DNA of 64,000 nucleotides, taken from positions 4,145,001-4,209,000 of the forward strand of contig NZ_CP151951.1 of NCBI RefSeq assembly GCF_038592985.1, read 5' to 3'. The notes beneath the pieces were generated by a model, which did not search any database, had not been told where the DNA came from, and saw only the letters and a list, made by a program, of their open reading frames with translations. The translations under genes and the position numbers were made by a program. Source of the DNA: Paenibacillus sp. FSL R10-2782 (lineage in GTDB: Bacteria; Bacillota; Bacilli; Paenibacillales; Paenibacillaceae). This document shows positions 1 through 8,944 of this stretch, piece after piece. How positions within the stretch are numbered: position 1 is the first letter of the stretch; each line of letters begins with the position of its first letter.

Positions 1-3000
1 AATCTGATCGTAATGATTCCATTGCTCCTTATCTCGCTCCTCCACCTCGTTAATATAAGAGGTCTGGAGGATTTGGGAGGCCTTATTCAAAAAAATAACC
101 TTCATATGCCTGCTTCCAATTTGTTCTGACCGCGCATCCAGTTGTACGGCATACTCTTGTAGTGGCTCAGCCTTCATCTTCTTCGACGCATAGATATTCC
201 AATCACATGAATAGCTCGGTGCGTAACGAATGGACAACCCCTCGCCATCTGAGGACAGACTCGTCTTGCCAGGCTGAATATCCGCCACGCAGCCTACATC
301 ATTGCTTAAAGATTCCTTCGTATTTTCCTCTGGCTTAACCGTCATTTCCTGCGCAGCCATCCGATGAATATCTCCATACCCGCTCATGGACGGCACCTGA
401 CTGTCCAACGCCAGCGTTAAGCGATACTTCCCCTTGGTCAAAAAGAGTTTCTTGAATTCTACTCGTCCATAATCGTTTAGCAGACCGGGAATTTGAATGA
501 TTTGTTTGGCAAAGCCATCCTGATTCGGCACCGTTTCAATAACCTGATCTTCGGAAGAAGAAGTAACGGGCAACCGCTTATACGACTCACCTGTATAAAT
601 CGTTCTTGTAAGCACCTTGCCTGTCTCTTCATTCGTCCACTTCATTGTCAATACGCCATGGTAACCCGCAGGTAAATCAGCCAGAATAGCTGTGGAATAG
701 GTGCCGGTTTTGGCGATCTCCACATCCCTGCTTAATGTACCTTTCTGATAGCTGATTCCCCGTCCCATGCTGAGCCTCGGCAGAGCACGCTCTGACTGTA
801 CATTTCCTTGGACGTTAAAATCGCTCTCGGCCTCCAGAGTGAAAAAGAGCTTGCCTCGCTTCAATGCCTGCTCCACCGGAAAAGATAGCTCATCCAGTTG
901 GTCTACAGGCACAATCGCAAATTGGTTGACCGCATTAAAGCCTTGCAGGTTATTCACCGTAATCGGGGTATCCCCTTTGGGAAAAGCATGCTCTCCCAGG
1001 TCAACCCATTGGAACTGATTCAAGCCTTCATCACGGGTCTTGATGTCGACCACTCCACCTGGCAGCGTAACTTGTAGCTTCCCGCCTGCCTTATTCATAA
1101 ACACTCTCGCATATACATGCGAGGCTTGCGGCTGTTCCAGCTTTTTGTGCATCATAAACGCGTTGGGCCTACTATATTGTCCCAAATCACGTAATTGGAT
1201 ATCATGAATCCACCAGTAGTTCTTTTGCTGCGGGCGTTGCAGGGTTAACAAATCCATTCGCATCCAATAGCTGCCCGGCGGGGACACATATTCCCCGTAA
1301 AATTTCACACCGTCAAAATCATGTCCCTCCGAAGGAGCTACGACATAGCTAACCCCCAGCTCACGCATCTGCTTATCATAAAATCTCATTTTAACATGCA
1401 TTTTGTTCGTGCCGCGTCCAGAGACAGTGATCTGAAACTGGTACGGGTTATTTTCCTTGGCTTCCAGTAAACCGGATCTGGCGACCTGCCATATATTGCT
1501 TGGGTCTCCCTTCATAATCTCGCCGTGCAGGGTCGGCACGTCATTCAATTCCTCACGCGGGTTAGCCTCCACGCTGAACAACTGCGGATTATCCGGTTTG
1601 AAAAAGGTTTCGGTCCGCAGCATGGAATCAAAATCCACGACGGTTTTCCCCTCAATACTGCTCATCTGATAAGGGGCCACATCCAGCTTCTTACTGGCAA
1701 AGGTGACAGCAATTCCAGCGTCCATTTCCATATCAAAAGGGAAATTTCGTATATTTTGGGACGATAAGTACCATAGCCATTCGCTGGTCGAGGCAAAGGT
1801 TTTGGACCATTTTAAAAAGGCGTTGCCGTCTTCAATGACATCAAACGGACGCAAATAATCCTCTGCCGGAAGCTGTGACAACAGCAAATCGTTAAAGGAG
1901 GCCGCTTCCACATAATCCCCCTTTTTGACCGTCTGAATGGTTTTTAGCTCAGGCTTTAACGCACTGAACAATACGCCGAAGCGACTAAAATCAAATCCAG
2001 GCAGATGGCTGTAACTCTCCAGTCGGTTAAAGCCGTAAGGTGTCACAATTTTGCTCGTTAATATGTTCATATAAGACGGGGCCTGATCCAAATTAAATAT
2101 GGAAAAAATTCCGTTCTTGTATGTGCGTTTCAGCCCGGTCTGGCCTTCCAGCTGAGACAGATGGAAATCCTGCCGCTTCTCCTGCCCCTCATATTCGTCA
2201 TGGTAGACTAGCTGATTAGCCCCAAAAGTGGAGAATAACGAGCCTAACCGCGAGCTTAGTCCATTGTCCAGCAGATACTCCAGAAAGTTCATATAGTATG
2301 TAATACCAGGATCGTTGCCTTCATGATGAAAGATCGTATTTTTGGGCGAAGAATATACCTGAAAATCTCCGGTTGCCTTTTCGTTCGCGGTCTTACCCTT
2401 ATTCCATTTGGGTGTGGCTACGCCGTTGAAACTCTGAATCATATTGTCGGCAATCGGAAAATACAAGGCTTTGCTGTCAAAGCGATCCGGGTCTGTCAGC
2501 TTTTCAGCCAATTGACTGTAAGCCTCCGGTACTTGAACAGGCTTGTAATACCCCTCAATGAACTGGGTGCGCAGAGGAGCAAAATACACGCCAAGGCACA
2601 GGACCACAATGACAAGCGCCAGCCTTTTATATACTCGTTGCAGCCGCGATGATCCAAACCATTCCATAAACTGAATCACACCGAAGGTCAGCAGTACCCC
2701 GAAATTAAGGGCAATCAGCCCGATAAACTTGTTGGGATCACGGAAAACCGAGCCAATCACAGGGGTCTTCGTCACCAGAATGACAAACCACTTGGCAATG
2801 GATGGAAAGGTTGTCCCGGTGGCGGCGACGAGAAATAATAACGTAAGCAGCGAAAAAATCAGAATGATCGGATTTTTGTGTGAGCGTGTCACCATCGCAT
2901 AGCCAATCAAGAGCAGTAAAAATCCTCCGCCCACATAAAACATTGCAGGCAGTGAGGAAAAGGAAAACATAGGCCACCAATAGCTCAGTAAATAGCCCAC

Positions 3001-3918
3001 ATTATATAAGCTGCTGTTGCGGCTGAACAGGGACAAGGTATCAACGACGTTGATATTATGCTGCGACGCTTGGGCATCCATCACCATACTGCCGAGATAC
3101 AGGGACAACCAGTAAAAACTGAGCAGGCCGAAGAATACGCCAAAAATGATCCCTTTACGCAAAAAATTGCCGTATAACGGCTGTAAATAGGTGCGACCGG
3201 CCTTGCGGTGCGTCCAGGTCAGCTTGATCAGCAAAAGCATGGTGAACAATCCCAAATAAATCATGCCGAAGAAAAAATAATGAATCGCAGCGGCACTGAC
3301 GGTAAATACCGCAGCCAATAGAAACAAGTCTATCCAGTTCCGCTGGTACAGCTTGTGAGGATTATAGTTTTTAATTTGCTGAATTTGAAATTTGGGATCA
3401 ACCGCGCTGAAAAAGAAGCGCAGCATTAACGGGAACAAGCTATATCCACAGAGCAAGTAGATATGCTGAATGCGAAAAATAACCCACGGATTCAGTGCAT
3501 AAAACAGTGCGCCAATCATGATGGCAAAAATGCGAGTTTTCGTAAAGCTCGGTGAATAATATACACTGACCAGCCGCTTGGCAAAGGCATACATCGAAAA
3601 TGCCGAAACAAACAGCAAACCCGTGATAAACGACTTGAGCAAGACCGGTCCGCTTTCTCCGAATAGCAACGAAAATCCATAGAAGGGCAAAATATAAAGG
3701 ATACGGGGGGCATTGAACATGGTAGAGGTAGACCACCGTTCGTTCCATACCCCCATAATTTCCTCCAGGTACCGATGAGAGGTGGCACCAAAGGCAATAT
3801 CACTAAATACGATTTGCCCCGGTCCATAGATAGGCGCAAGATAAACGCCAATCGCAGCCAGCATTAGCAAGATTGCTGCCATATCATAGCGGTATCGAAA
3901 CATCCATTTTCTCACCAT
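1..3918 (-). CDS. Very large GT-C-like multi-spanning membrane protein (partial, runs off left edge)
   Basis: An uninterrupted reading frame of 1306 codons runs from an ATG at 3918 to the left edge with no stop, so the C-terminus is missing. The ATG follows a strong GGAGGGGG ribosome site. The first ~600 residues read as about a dozen hydrophobic segments. An acidic motif FSDIAF (Asp40) lies in the first extracytoplasmic loop, and an NPWVIFR...GYSLFPL segment follows near residue 140. This layout resembles GT-C glycosyltransferases of the AftD/DUF3367 type, which use lipid-linked sugar donors outside the membrane. The remaining ~700 residues look like a soluble, beta-rich extracytoplasmic region. 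It is the last visible gene of a leftward block of glycosyltransferases, a flippase and signalling proteins, so assembly or modification of a surface glycan is the likely role. The GT-C call is by pattern only; a YfhO-like membrane protein is the alternative. Confidence 0.7.
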   Translation of the reverse strand, partial: MVRKWMFRYRYDMAAILLMLAAIGVYLAPIYGPGQIVFSDIAFGATSHRYLEEIMGVWNERWSTSTMFNAPRILYILPFYGFSLLFGESGPVLLKSFITGLLFVSAFSMYAFAKRLVSVYYSPSFTKTRIFAIMIGALFYALNPWVIFRIQHIYLLCGYSLFPLMLRFFFSAVDPKFQIQQIKNYNPHKLYQRNWIDLFLLAAVFTVSAAAIHYFFFGMIYLGLFTMLLLIKLTWTHRKAGRTYLQPLYGNFLRKGIIFGVFFGLLSFYWLSLYLGSMVMDAQASQHNINVVDTLSLFSRNSSLYNVGYLLSYWWPMFSFSSLPAMFYVGGGFLLLLIGYAMVTRSHKNPIILIFSLLTLLFLVAATGTTFPSIAKWFVILVTKTPVIGSVFRDPNKFIGLIALNFGVLLTFGVIQFMEWFGSSRLQRVYKRLALVIVVLCLGVYFAPLRTQFIEGYYKPVQVPEAYSQLAEKLTDPDRFDSKALYFPIADNMIQSFNGVATPKWNKGKTANEKATGDFQVYSSPKNTIFHHEGNDPGITYYMNFLEYLLDNGLSSRLGSLFSTFGANQLVYHDEYEGQEKRQDFHLSQLEGQTGLKRTYKNGIFSIFNLDQAPSYMNILTSKIVTPYGFNRLESYSHLPGFDFSRFGVLFSALKPELKTIQTVKKGDYVEAASFNDLLLSQLPAEDYLRPFDVIEDGNAFLKWSKTFASTSEWLWYLSSQNIRNFPFDMEMDAGIAVTFASKKLDVAPYQMSSIEGKTVVDFDSMLRTETFFKPDNPQLFSVEANPREELNDVPTLHGEIMKGDPSNIWQVARSGLLEAKENNPYQFQITVSGRGTNKMHVKMRFYDKQMRELGVSYVVAPSEGHDFDGVKFYGEYVSPPGSYWMRMDLLTLQRPQQKNYWWIHDIQLRDLGQYSRPNAFMMHKKLEQPQASHVYARVFMNKAGGKLQVTLPGGVVDIKTRDEGLNQFQWVDLGEHAFPKGDTPITVNNLQGFNAVNQFAIVPVDQLDELSFPVEQALKRGKLFFTLEAESDFNVQGNVQSERALPRLSMGRGISYQKGTLSRDVEIAKTGTYSTAILADLPAGYHGVLTMKWTNEETGKVLTRTIYTGESYKRLPVTSSSEDQVIETVPNQDGFAKQIIQIPGLLNDYGRVEFKKLFLTKGKYRLTLALDSQVPSMSGYGDIHRMAAQEMTVKPEENTKESLSNDVGCVADIQPGKTSLSSDGEGLSIRYAPSYSCDWNIYASKKMKAEPLQEYAVQLDARSEQIGSRHMKVIFLNKASQILQTSYINEVEERDKEQWNHYDQI

Positions 3919-3949
3919 GCCTGGCCCCCTCCTCTCTTGAAATTTCCGA

Positions 3950-5683
3950 TTATCTTCTCAAACGAACAATTGCCTGCAAGCCTTTATCCGTATTACGCAG
4001 CTTTAAGCGGCCACTGATTGTTTTTAGATAGGCATCCATATGATACAGGCTGAACGTATGCTCCTGCGAATTTTGCGAATATTCAGGCTGAAAATAGCTC
4101 CAACGCATCTTGTCATCAATACCGCCGCCCGTATCCTCAATGGTAATAACGATTTCTCCTTCTTCCAGCCGCGAGCTGACCTTAAGCACTTGAGTCTGTC
4201 GCTTGGAGCGCAGACCCGTACGACCTCGCTCCTGAACCTCCGATAGCTCATCCACTTGTCCCATCGCCTTCACGGCATTTTCCAGCAGTCCCTGAATCGT
4301 CTTGTACAGCATTGGTGCTTGGGCTGCAATGGACGGAACAGGCTCTTGCCGCAAGATGACCTGAATTTCCTTCATGTTCATCGAACGGTTCGCCCATTTC
4401 AGCGACTCTGACAATACCACGTTCATATCCGTGAAGCTGATTCCGCTATTGTCGTGCATCTTCTCTTCCAGCTCATTACGCAAGGTGCGGACTCCGGTCA
4501 GCAGCCCTCCCAGTGAGGATTCCTGTTTGAGACGTCCCTGAATGAAATTTTCATTTAGCTCACGGAAATATTCCAATTCCTCATGGGATGCTCCCTTCCC
4601 CTGACTGGAAGCTGCTTCAAAGCGGTTCGCCAGATCATGATAAAAGCCTAACAGCTTCAAGTCATCTCCGCCAGTCAGGCGGGCAGTCTGCTCTTGCAAC
4701 TCTTGTAGCCGCTGCTCAATCGTCTGCATTAACGGCAAGTAATACGTATCCTGCTGCTGACGCATATCTTCATCCCGCCGTTGGTCCCGCACCTGATTAT
4801 TCACGAGCGTATCCTTCACGATCTGTTTGCGAAACTGTACGAGCATGGCCCATAGTATCAACAATAGCAGAGCCATGACCAGCCGCACCTTTTTGCGAAA
4901 AGAGCTAATTCGCTGGGCAGCGTCCTGATCAACATCCTCAACTGAAATGTAAAGAGCCTCTTCCCCAACGCGGCTGAACCCTATGCCATGTTTCACTCCC
5001 TGATCTTCAACAACACCCGTATTGCCCTCCAGCAACCTGCGGGTTACACCCGTAATGTCTGTCCGATTGATATCCGATGTGTTGAGGGAAGCTACGACCT
5101 TAAATTGATCATTATAAAATAAAGTCTCGTGCGGATTGATCGGTTTACTCTTGATGATACCGCTGAGCATACCGGAGTCAATGGTACGCACCATAAAGCC
5201 ACCAGTCTGCGCCCCTTGAATCCTGCACACGATATACTGCGCAGGCTGATGATCCTCCGTCACAAAGGAGCTTACGGCACAGCCATTTTGCAGCAATTTA
5301 ATTTGCTGTACCGCGCTTTTCATCTCACGGTTATCACGTCCGGCAATCACACGATACTGTTCATCCAGCACATAAAATGCCCCGCTTTTACGCTTAAAGC
5401 CCTCGGTATACTGACGTGTCCCCTGATTCAGTATATTTCTGCCGAGGCTGGAGGCCAGCTCATTCAGTTCAGCCTGCCATGCCGCGTAGTGCTCGGATAT
5501 ACGACTGGACAAATCCTGCACCTCATACCGGAGCTGCTCGTCCTGAATGTCCGCCAATTGACCGCTGAACTCCCGAACGATAAACCATTGAATCGCAATC
5601 GCCAGAAGCACGGTCGCGCCCAGAACAAGCAGGTACAGGATCAGCTTTTGCCAACCCGGTTTCAACAACGCCCATCGCTTCAT
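3950..5683 (-). CDS. Membrane sensor histidine kinase, divergent GHKL ATPase
   Basis: 577 residues. Membrane helices at about 15-35 and 266-283 enclose a ~230-residue extracytoplasmic sensor region, which suggests a Cache-like fold. A long charged coiled-coil-like linker follows (about 285-335). His349 in the motif HDLANR is the best candidate phospho-acceptor, as H-D/E-x-x-N is known in Spo0B-like and HisKA_3 kinases. The ATPase domain shows an N-box (LLENAVKAM, ~467-475) and a G1 box (DTGGG, 517-521). The usual second glycine-rich GLGL box is replaced by HTFSLYHM, so ATP handling may be unusual. The start ATG overlaps the stop of the upstream gene by 4 bases (ATGA), which implies translational coupling. 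The only receiver gene nearby lies on the opposite strand at 6175-6879 and is a plausible partner. Family confidence is good; the signal is unknown. Confidence 0.8.
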   Translation of the reverse strand: MKRWALLKPGWQKLILYLLVLGATVLLAIAIQWFIVREFSGQLADIQDEQLRYEVQDLSSRISEHYAAWQAELNELASSLGRNILNQGTRQYTEGFKRKSGAFYVLDEQYRVIAGRDNREMKSAVQQIKLLQNGCAVSSFVTEDHQPAQYIVCRIQGAQTGGFMVRTIDSGMLSGIIKSKPINPHETLFYNDQFKVVASLNTSDINRTDITGVTRRLLEGNTGVVEDQGVKHGIGFSRVGEEALYISVEDVDQDAAQRISSFRKKVRLVMALLLLILWAMLVQFRKQIVKDTLVNNQVRDQRRDEDMRQQQDTYYLPLMQTIEQRLQELQEQTARLTGGDDLKLLGFYHDLANRFEAASSQGKGASHEELEYFRELNENFIQGRLKQESSLGGLLTGVRTLRNELEEKMHDNSGISFTDMNVVLSESLKWANRSMNMKEIQVILRQEPVPSIAAQAPMLYKTIQGLLENAVKAMGQVDELSEVQERGRTGLRSKRQTQVLKVSSRLEEGEIVITIEDTGGGIDDKMRWSYFQPEYSQNSQEHTFSLYHMDAYLKTISGRLKLRNTDKGLQAIVRLRR

Positions 5684-6129
5684 GCTTCCCTGTCCCCTCC
5701 AGTCGGTTCAATTCGGCCCAGAATGGCCTGCATCAGACACTCCAGCTCGTAGCTGACCAGCGGCAGCCGTGCACACAGCAACCGGGGAGTCCGGCGCTGG
5801 AGTGCGGCAAACCTTGCAGCGGTTTCCGTTGCCCCATCCGTCAGCAGCAGCAACTCGCAGGTTTTTGCAATATATAAACGATCCAGCTCTTCTTCGCTGT
5901 ACTCGCGCAGATCAACAATGTAAATATCATGACGATCGTCCATATGCTGAAGTGCGCTGGAGACGGTCAGGGTTACTCCTGCATGTCGTGCAGCATGGTA
6001 CTGGTGAAGCAGACGCATTCCTTTTTCCCAGAGCGCATGTTCAGCCGAGTCGAATCGTTCACAAAAAAGACGCAACGCCCGTTCTGTATTGACATCTTTC
6101 AAAAATGCCAAAACGCTGATATTATACAT
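5680..6129 (-). CDS. Small unknown protein coupled to the sensor kinase, possibly receiver-like
   Basis: 149 residues from the ATG at 6129, which has AGGA five bases upstream. An alternative ATG at 6141 has a weaker ribosome site. No family is recognised. The predicted strand-helix order contains short hydrophobic strands ending in acidic residues (IYIVDL, LLLLTD), reminiscent of a degenerate response-regulator receiver, but no phospho-acceptor pocket can be assigned. It overlaps the kinase start by 4 bases, so the two proteins are probably made in step. It lies in a leftward glycan and signalling block. A regulatory or adaptor role is inference from position only. Confidence 0.6.
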   Translation of the reverse strand: MYNISVLAFLKDVNTERALRLFCERFDSAEHALWEKGMRLLHQYHAARHAGVTLTVSSALQHMDDRHDIYIVDLREYSEEELDRLYIAKTCELLLLTDGATETAARFAALQRRTPRLLCARLPLVSYELECLMQAILGRIEPTGGDREA

Positions 6130-6174
6130 GTAGTTCCTCATTTCTTACTTCATGATTGGAGTTGCGCAGTTCTT

Positions 6175-6879
6175 ATGACACCCCAAAACATTCTATTTGT
6201 TGACGACAGTCCTATGGTTTTATCCCTGCTTGAACGGACATTGTCGGAAGAAAGGTTCACCTTACATACCGCTCATACCACCAAAGAAGCCTTGCAGGTG
6301 CTGGAGCAGCACCCGATTGATGTCGTGGTTTCCGATTTGCTTATGCCTGGTTTGGACGGAATTACCTTTCTTCGTATGATCAAGGAGGACTATCCCCATA
6401 TCGTGCGGATCATTTTGTCAGGTCACCTGCATACGCAAACCATTTTATCCGCGATTAATCAAGTGGGCGTATTCCGCTTTTTGACGAAACCACTGGAGTT
6501 GGATGATGACACGCTGAAAACGATACTGTACGAGGCGCTTGATGAAGCCAAGCTCAATCGAACACATCTGAACACAGACCAGAGCATCGCTCCTGCCCTG
6601 TCGGTATTTATAGACAGCATTCTGAATGCTCCATACCGACCCTATGTGCTGCTGAATGAGCAAGATATCGTAACTGCTGTACACGTTGCACTGGCTGAAC
6701 TGTATCCTGTAGGCAGCTCGCTTCGTCATCCTGCACAGGAAGGCATTCAGTTAACTGCACACTCACTGTATATACCGTATGATGAGTCGGAATCTTCCGA
6801 TCCCGACCTGTACACGGTGGATACGCTGACCTTGGGCCGTTCATCCTTACGCCTTGTCCGCCTTAGCGAGATCGCCTGA
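6175..6879 (+). CDS. Response-regulator receiver protein with unrecognised C-terminal domain
   Basis: 234 residues starting at MTPQNILFVDDS. Residues 1-120 form a clear receiver domain: acidic pair Asp10-Asp11, phospho-acceptor Asp54 in VVVSDLLMPGLDG, ILSG at ~80-83 and the conserved Lys105 in LTKP. No HTH or other DNA-binding output domain follows. The C-terminal ~100 residues are not recognised, so output is probably by protein-protein contact. The frame stays open upstream, but the receiver fold begins right at this ATG. The gene is transcribed against its neighbours, and its 3' end overlaps the end of the leftward GT2 gene by 33 bases. Its position beside the kinase at 3950-5683 suggests they form one two-component pathway that controls surface glycan production; this is inference. 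Confidence 0.8.
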   Translation: MTPQNILFVDDSPMVLSLLERTLSEERFTLHTAHTTKEALQVLEQHPIDVVVSDLLMPGLDGITFLRMIKEDYPHIVRIILSGHLHTQTILSAINQVGVFRFLTKPLELDDDTLKTILYEALDEAKLNRTHLNTDQSIAPALSVFIDSILNAPYRPYVLLNEQDIVTAVHVALAELYPVGSSLRHPAQEGIQLTAHSLYIPYDESESSDPDLYTVDTLTLGRSSLRLVRLSEIA

Positions 6880-7758
6880 GTGACGGCCGCCGCCCTTCAA
6901 CACGGCGGCTGCCCCAATCACGGTCAGGCATGCATACATCCACAGCATCCCCGCCGTTAGCAGCGGGTGACGAATGTAGCTTTTCAGATTGCTCCATGTA
7001 TATAGCACCGGACGGAAAAAGTACCACCGTTCCAGCGCCTTCCGCAATCCCCCCTCCTCAGACGACAGCGTACGATCCATCACCGAGAAGTAGTAAGCTT
7101 TTTTACGTAATACATCACGCAGATAGACTTGTTTTTCATCATGATATACACGGGTAAACACCGCCCGCCGGATGACTCCGCCAGACTCTATATAACGCAG
7201 GGTCGGCTGTATTTCTTCAAAAGCAATCTGCTCCGCGTTAAATCCGCCCGTCGATTCATAAGCGCTCATTCGCCAGAAGCGTGCCGCTTCAATCGAACGT
7301 TTTCCCAAGCTCTCACCCGCGTTGTTAATCACATTCCGCTCAAAGACTTTGACTTTGGAAAAAAAGTTGGCCGCCTCCGAATAGGCCTCCTCGGGAACGA
7401 CCAATGCGCCGATGTCCTGATGATGGTCAAAAAAGTCGATGCTCTGCTGAATCAAATGCTCGGCTAAAATCATATCCGAATCCAATACAAGTATGTATTC
7501 GGCACCCAAACGTCCAGCTTCCTCAACCGCCTTGACTCTGGCAACTCCCCGCTCTCCATGAGGAAGCTCCAATATCGTTACGGGTACTGGACTCCCTGCG
7601 GCTAGGGTACGAATCGTCTCCACCGTCTGATCCTCCGAGCCGTCATCGGCAATCACGATATGCAGATCCTTGTAATTTTGCCACATACAGCTCCGCAAAC
7701 AAGGCTCTATCGTCCGTTCATTGTTGTACGTGGAGAAGAGAATGACCACTTTGTCCAC
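6847..7758 (-). CDS. Family 2 glycosyltransferase with C-terminal membrane segment
   Basis: 303 residues from a GTG start with GGAGGCGG upstream. The N-terminal GT-A fold is clear: FSTYNNE for nucleotide-sugar binding, ADDGSEDQT, and the DxD-type metal motif LDSDM near residue 97. A hydrophobic helix near the C-terminus (LLTAGMLWMYACLTVIGAAAV) anchors it to the membrane. It overlaps the upstream GT4 gene by 41 bases in another frame, so they are in one operon. It probably adds a sugar to a lipid-linked glycan at the cytoplasmic membrane face; donor and acceptor cannot be told from sequence. Confidence 0.87.
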   Translation of the reverse strand: MDKVVILFSTYNNERTIEPCLRSCMWQNYKDLHIVIADDGSEDQTVETIRTLAAGSPVPVTILELPHGERGVARVKAVEEAGRLGAEYILVLDSDMILAEHLIQQSIDFFDHHQDIGALVVPEEAYSEAANFFSKVKVFERNVINNAGESLGKRSIEAARFWRMSAYESTGGFNAEQIAFEEIQPTLRYIESGGVIRRAVFTRVYHDEKQVYLRDVLRKKAYYFSVMDRTLSSEEGGLRKALERWYFFRPVLYTWSNLKSYIRHPLLTAGMLWMYACLTVIGAAAVLKGGGRHSGDLAKADKA

Positions 7759-8944
7759 TCTGTTCCGCCTCCTTTACCCAATCTCCCATTAACTGCTCAA
7801 ATGCAGCCGCCGTATGATCAAAATGAAATCCCAGCGCATACTGATACGCCCGCTCACGCATGGCCATATAGTCTTCACCGCCGTTGGCTGCTCTTTCCAT
7901 TTGTTCAGATAATCCCCGGACGTCGCCGTGGAAGCACAGGTATCCGCTTTTCCCAAAATCCGTCGCATCCACCAGTCCGGGTGAATTACTGACGATGCTG
8001 GGAGTCCCCACAGCCGCTGCTTCAGTAATCGTCAAGCCCCAGCCTTCACGCAGGGAAGGGAATACGAGCGCGTGGGCGCGGCTCATCAGCTCCAGCTTAT
8101 GCTCTGCTGAAACGAATCCGTAAAAGGTAATATCCGCTTGGGATTGTCCCTGTTCATCCGGTTCTCCGTAGGTCAATCCATACCGTTTCATAATCGGCAA
8201 TAATTGTTCTGCCACATAGGTTTTATCGGTTTTTCCAGCGATCCATAACATAGCCTGCGGGAATTTTTTCTTAAGCTCTCCAAAAGCTTCAACCACCAGA
8301 TCAATGCCTTTATATTTTACAAAGCGTCCGGCGTACATAAAGGTCGGATTGGACTCCTTGGTTAAAAATTGTTCCCGAGGCCAGTGTTCAAACTCGATGC
8401 CTTCAGGCAGTAGATGAACACGATCCGGGTGAAAGCCCAGCTTGAGCAGATCATAACGGGTAGATGGGGATACGGTAATTGTCCGATCCTTACGAGCAAG
8501 CTTGAGCATCAATGGCTCCAAGCGATATCCGATATGATTTAGCGGGAATCCAGCATTTTCAAACCATATTTCCCTTGTTAGCTGATGTATAAAGAAAATT
8601 CGCTTGGGCGCCTCCACCCAGAAACGGGTGAAAAACTGATGCGTGTTCGCCTGATTAATCACATAATCAATATACTTACGATGATGGCGATAATAGCGCA
8701 TGGCATAATAAATAACGCTATAGATGTTTCCTTTTCGGATATACGTAATTCCGTCTATGATTTCTTCCTCGGGCATCCCCTCGAACCTGGGCGAAAAATG
8801 AATAAACTGAAAACGGTCTTGCTGCGAGCGTTTGAGCATTTCGTGGGTGAAAATTTCGGCTCCCCCGCTTTTAGGTGAACGAATGTCACGCCAGGAGAGC
8901 AACAGAACTACGGTTTTACCATCCTGTTCAGGCATTGTATTCAC
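7718..8944 (-). CDS. Family 4 glycosyltransferase
   Basis: 408 residues from a GTG start. The protein has the two-Rossmann GT-B layout of family 4, with SGGAEIFTH near residue 26 and the donor-binding motif SLREGWGLTITEAAAVGTP (about 300-318). The two glutamates of the E-x7-E retaining signature are visible in it. The start lies inside the end of the flippase gene (17-base overlap) and the end overlaps the next GT2 gene, so these are parts of one leftward transcription unit. It likely extends or branches the repeat unit that the neighbouring flippase moves. Confidence 0.88.
   Translation of the reverse strand: MNTMPEQDGKTVVLLLSWRDIRSPKSGGAEIFTHEMLKRSQQDRFQFIHFSPRFEGMPEEEIIDGITYIRKGNIYSVIYYAMRYYRHHRKYIDYVINQANTHQFFTRFWVEAPKRIFFIHQLTREIWFENAGFPLNHIGYRLEPLMLKLARKDRTITVSPSTRYDLLKLGFHPDRVHLLPEGIEFEHWPREQFLTKESNPTFMYAGRFVKYKGIDLVVEAFGELKKKFPQAMLWIAGKTDKTYVAEQLLPIMKRYGLTYGEPDEQGQSQADITFYGFVSAEHKLELMSRAHALVFPSLREGWGLTITEAAAVGTPSIVSNSPGLVDATDFGKSGYLCFHGDVRGLSEQMERAANGGEDYMAMRERAYQYALGFHFDHTAAAFEQLMGDWVKEAEQSGQSGHSLLHVQQ

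Noticed and set aside
5929..6174. Upstream extension of the receiver gene
   Set aside because: The frame is open, but it runs antisense to the coupled gene at 5680-6129, and the receiver fold begins at the ATG at 6175.
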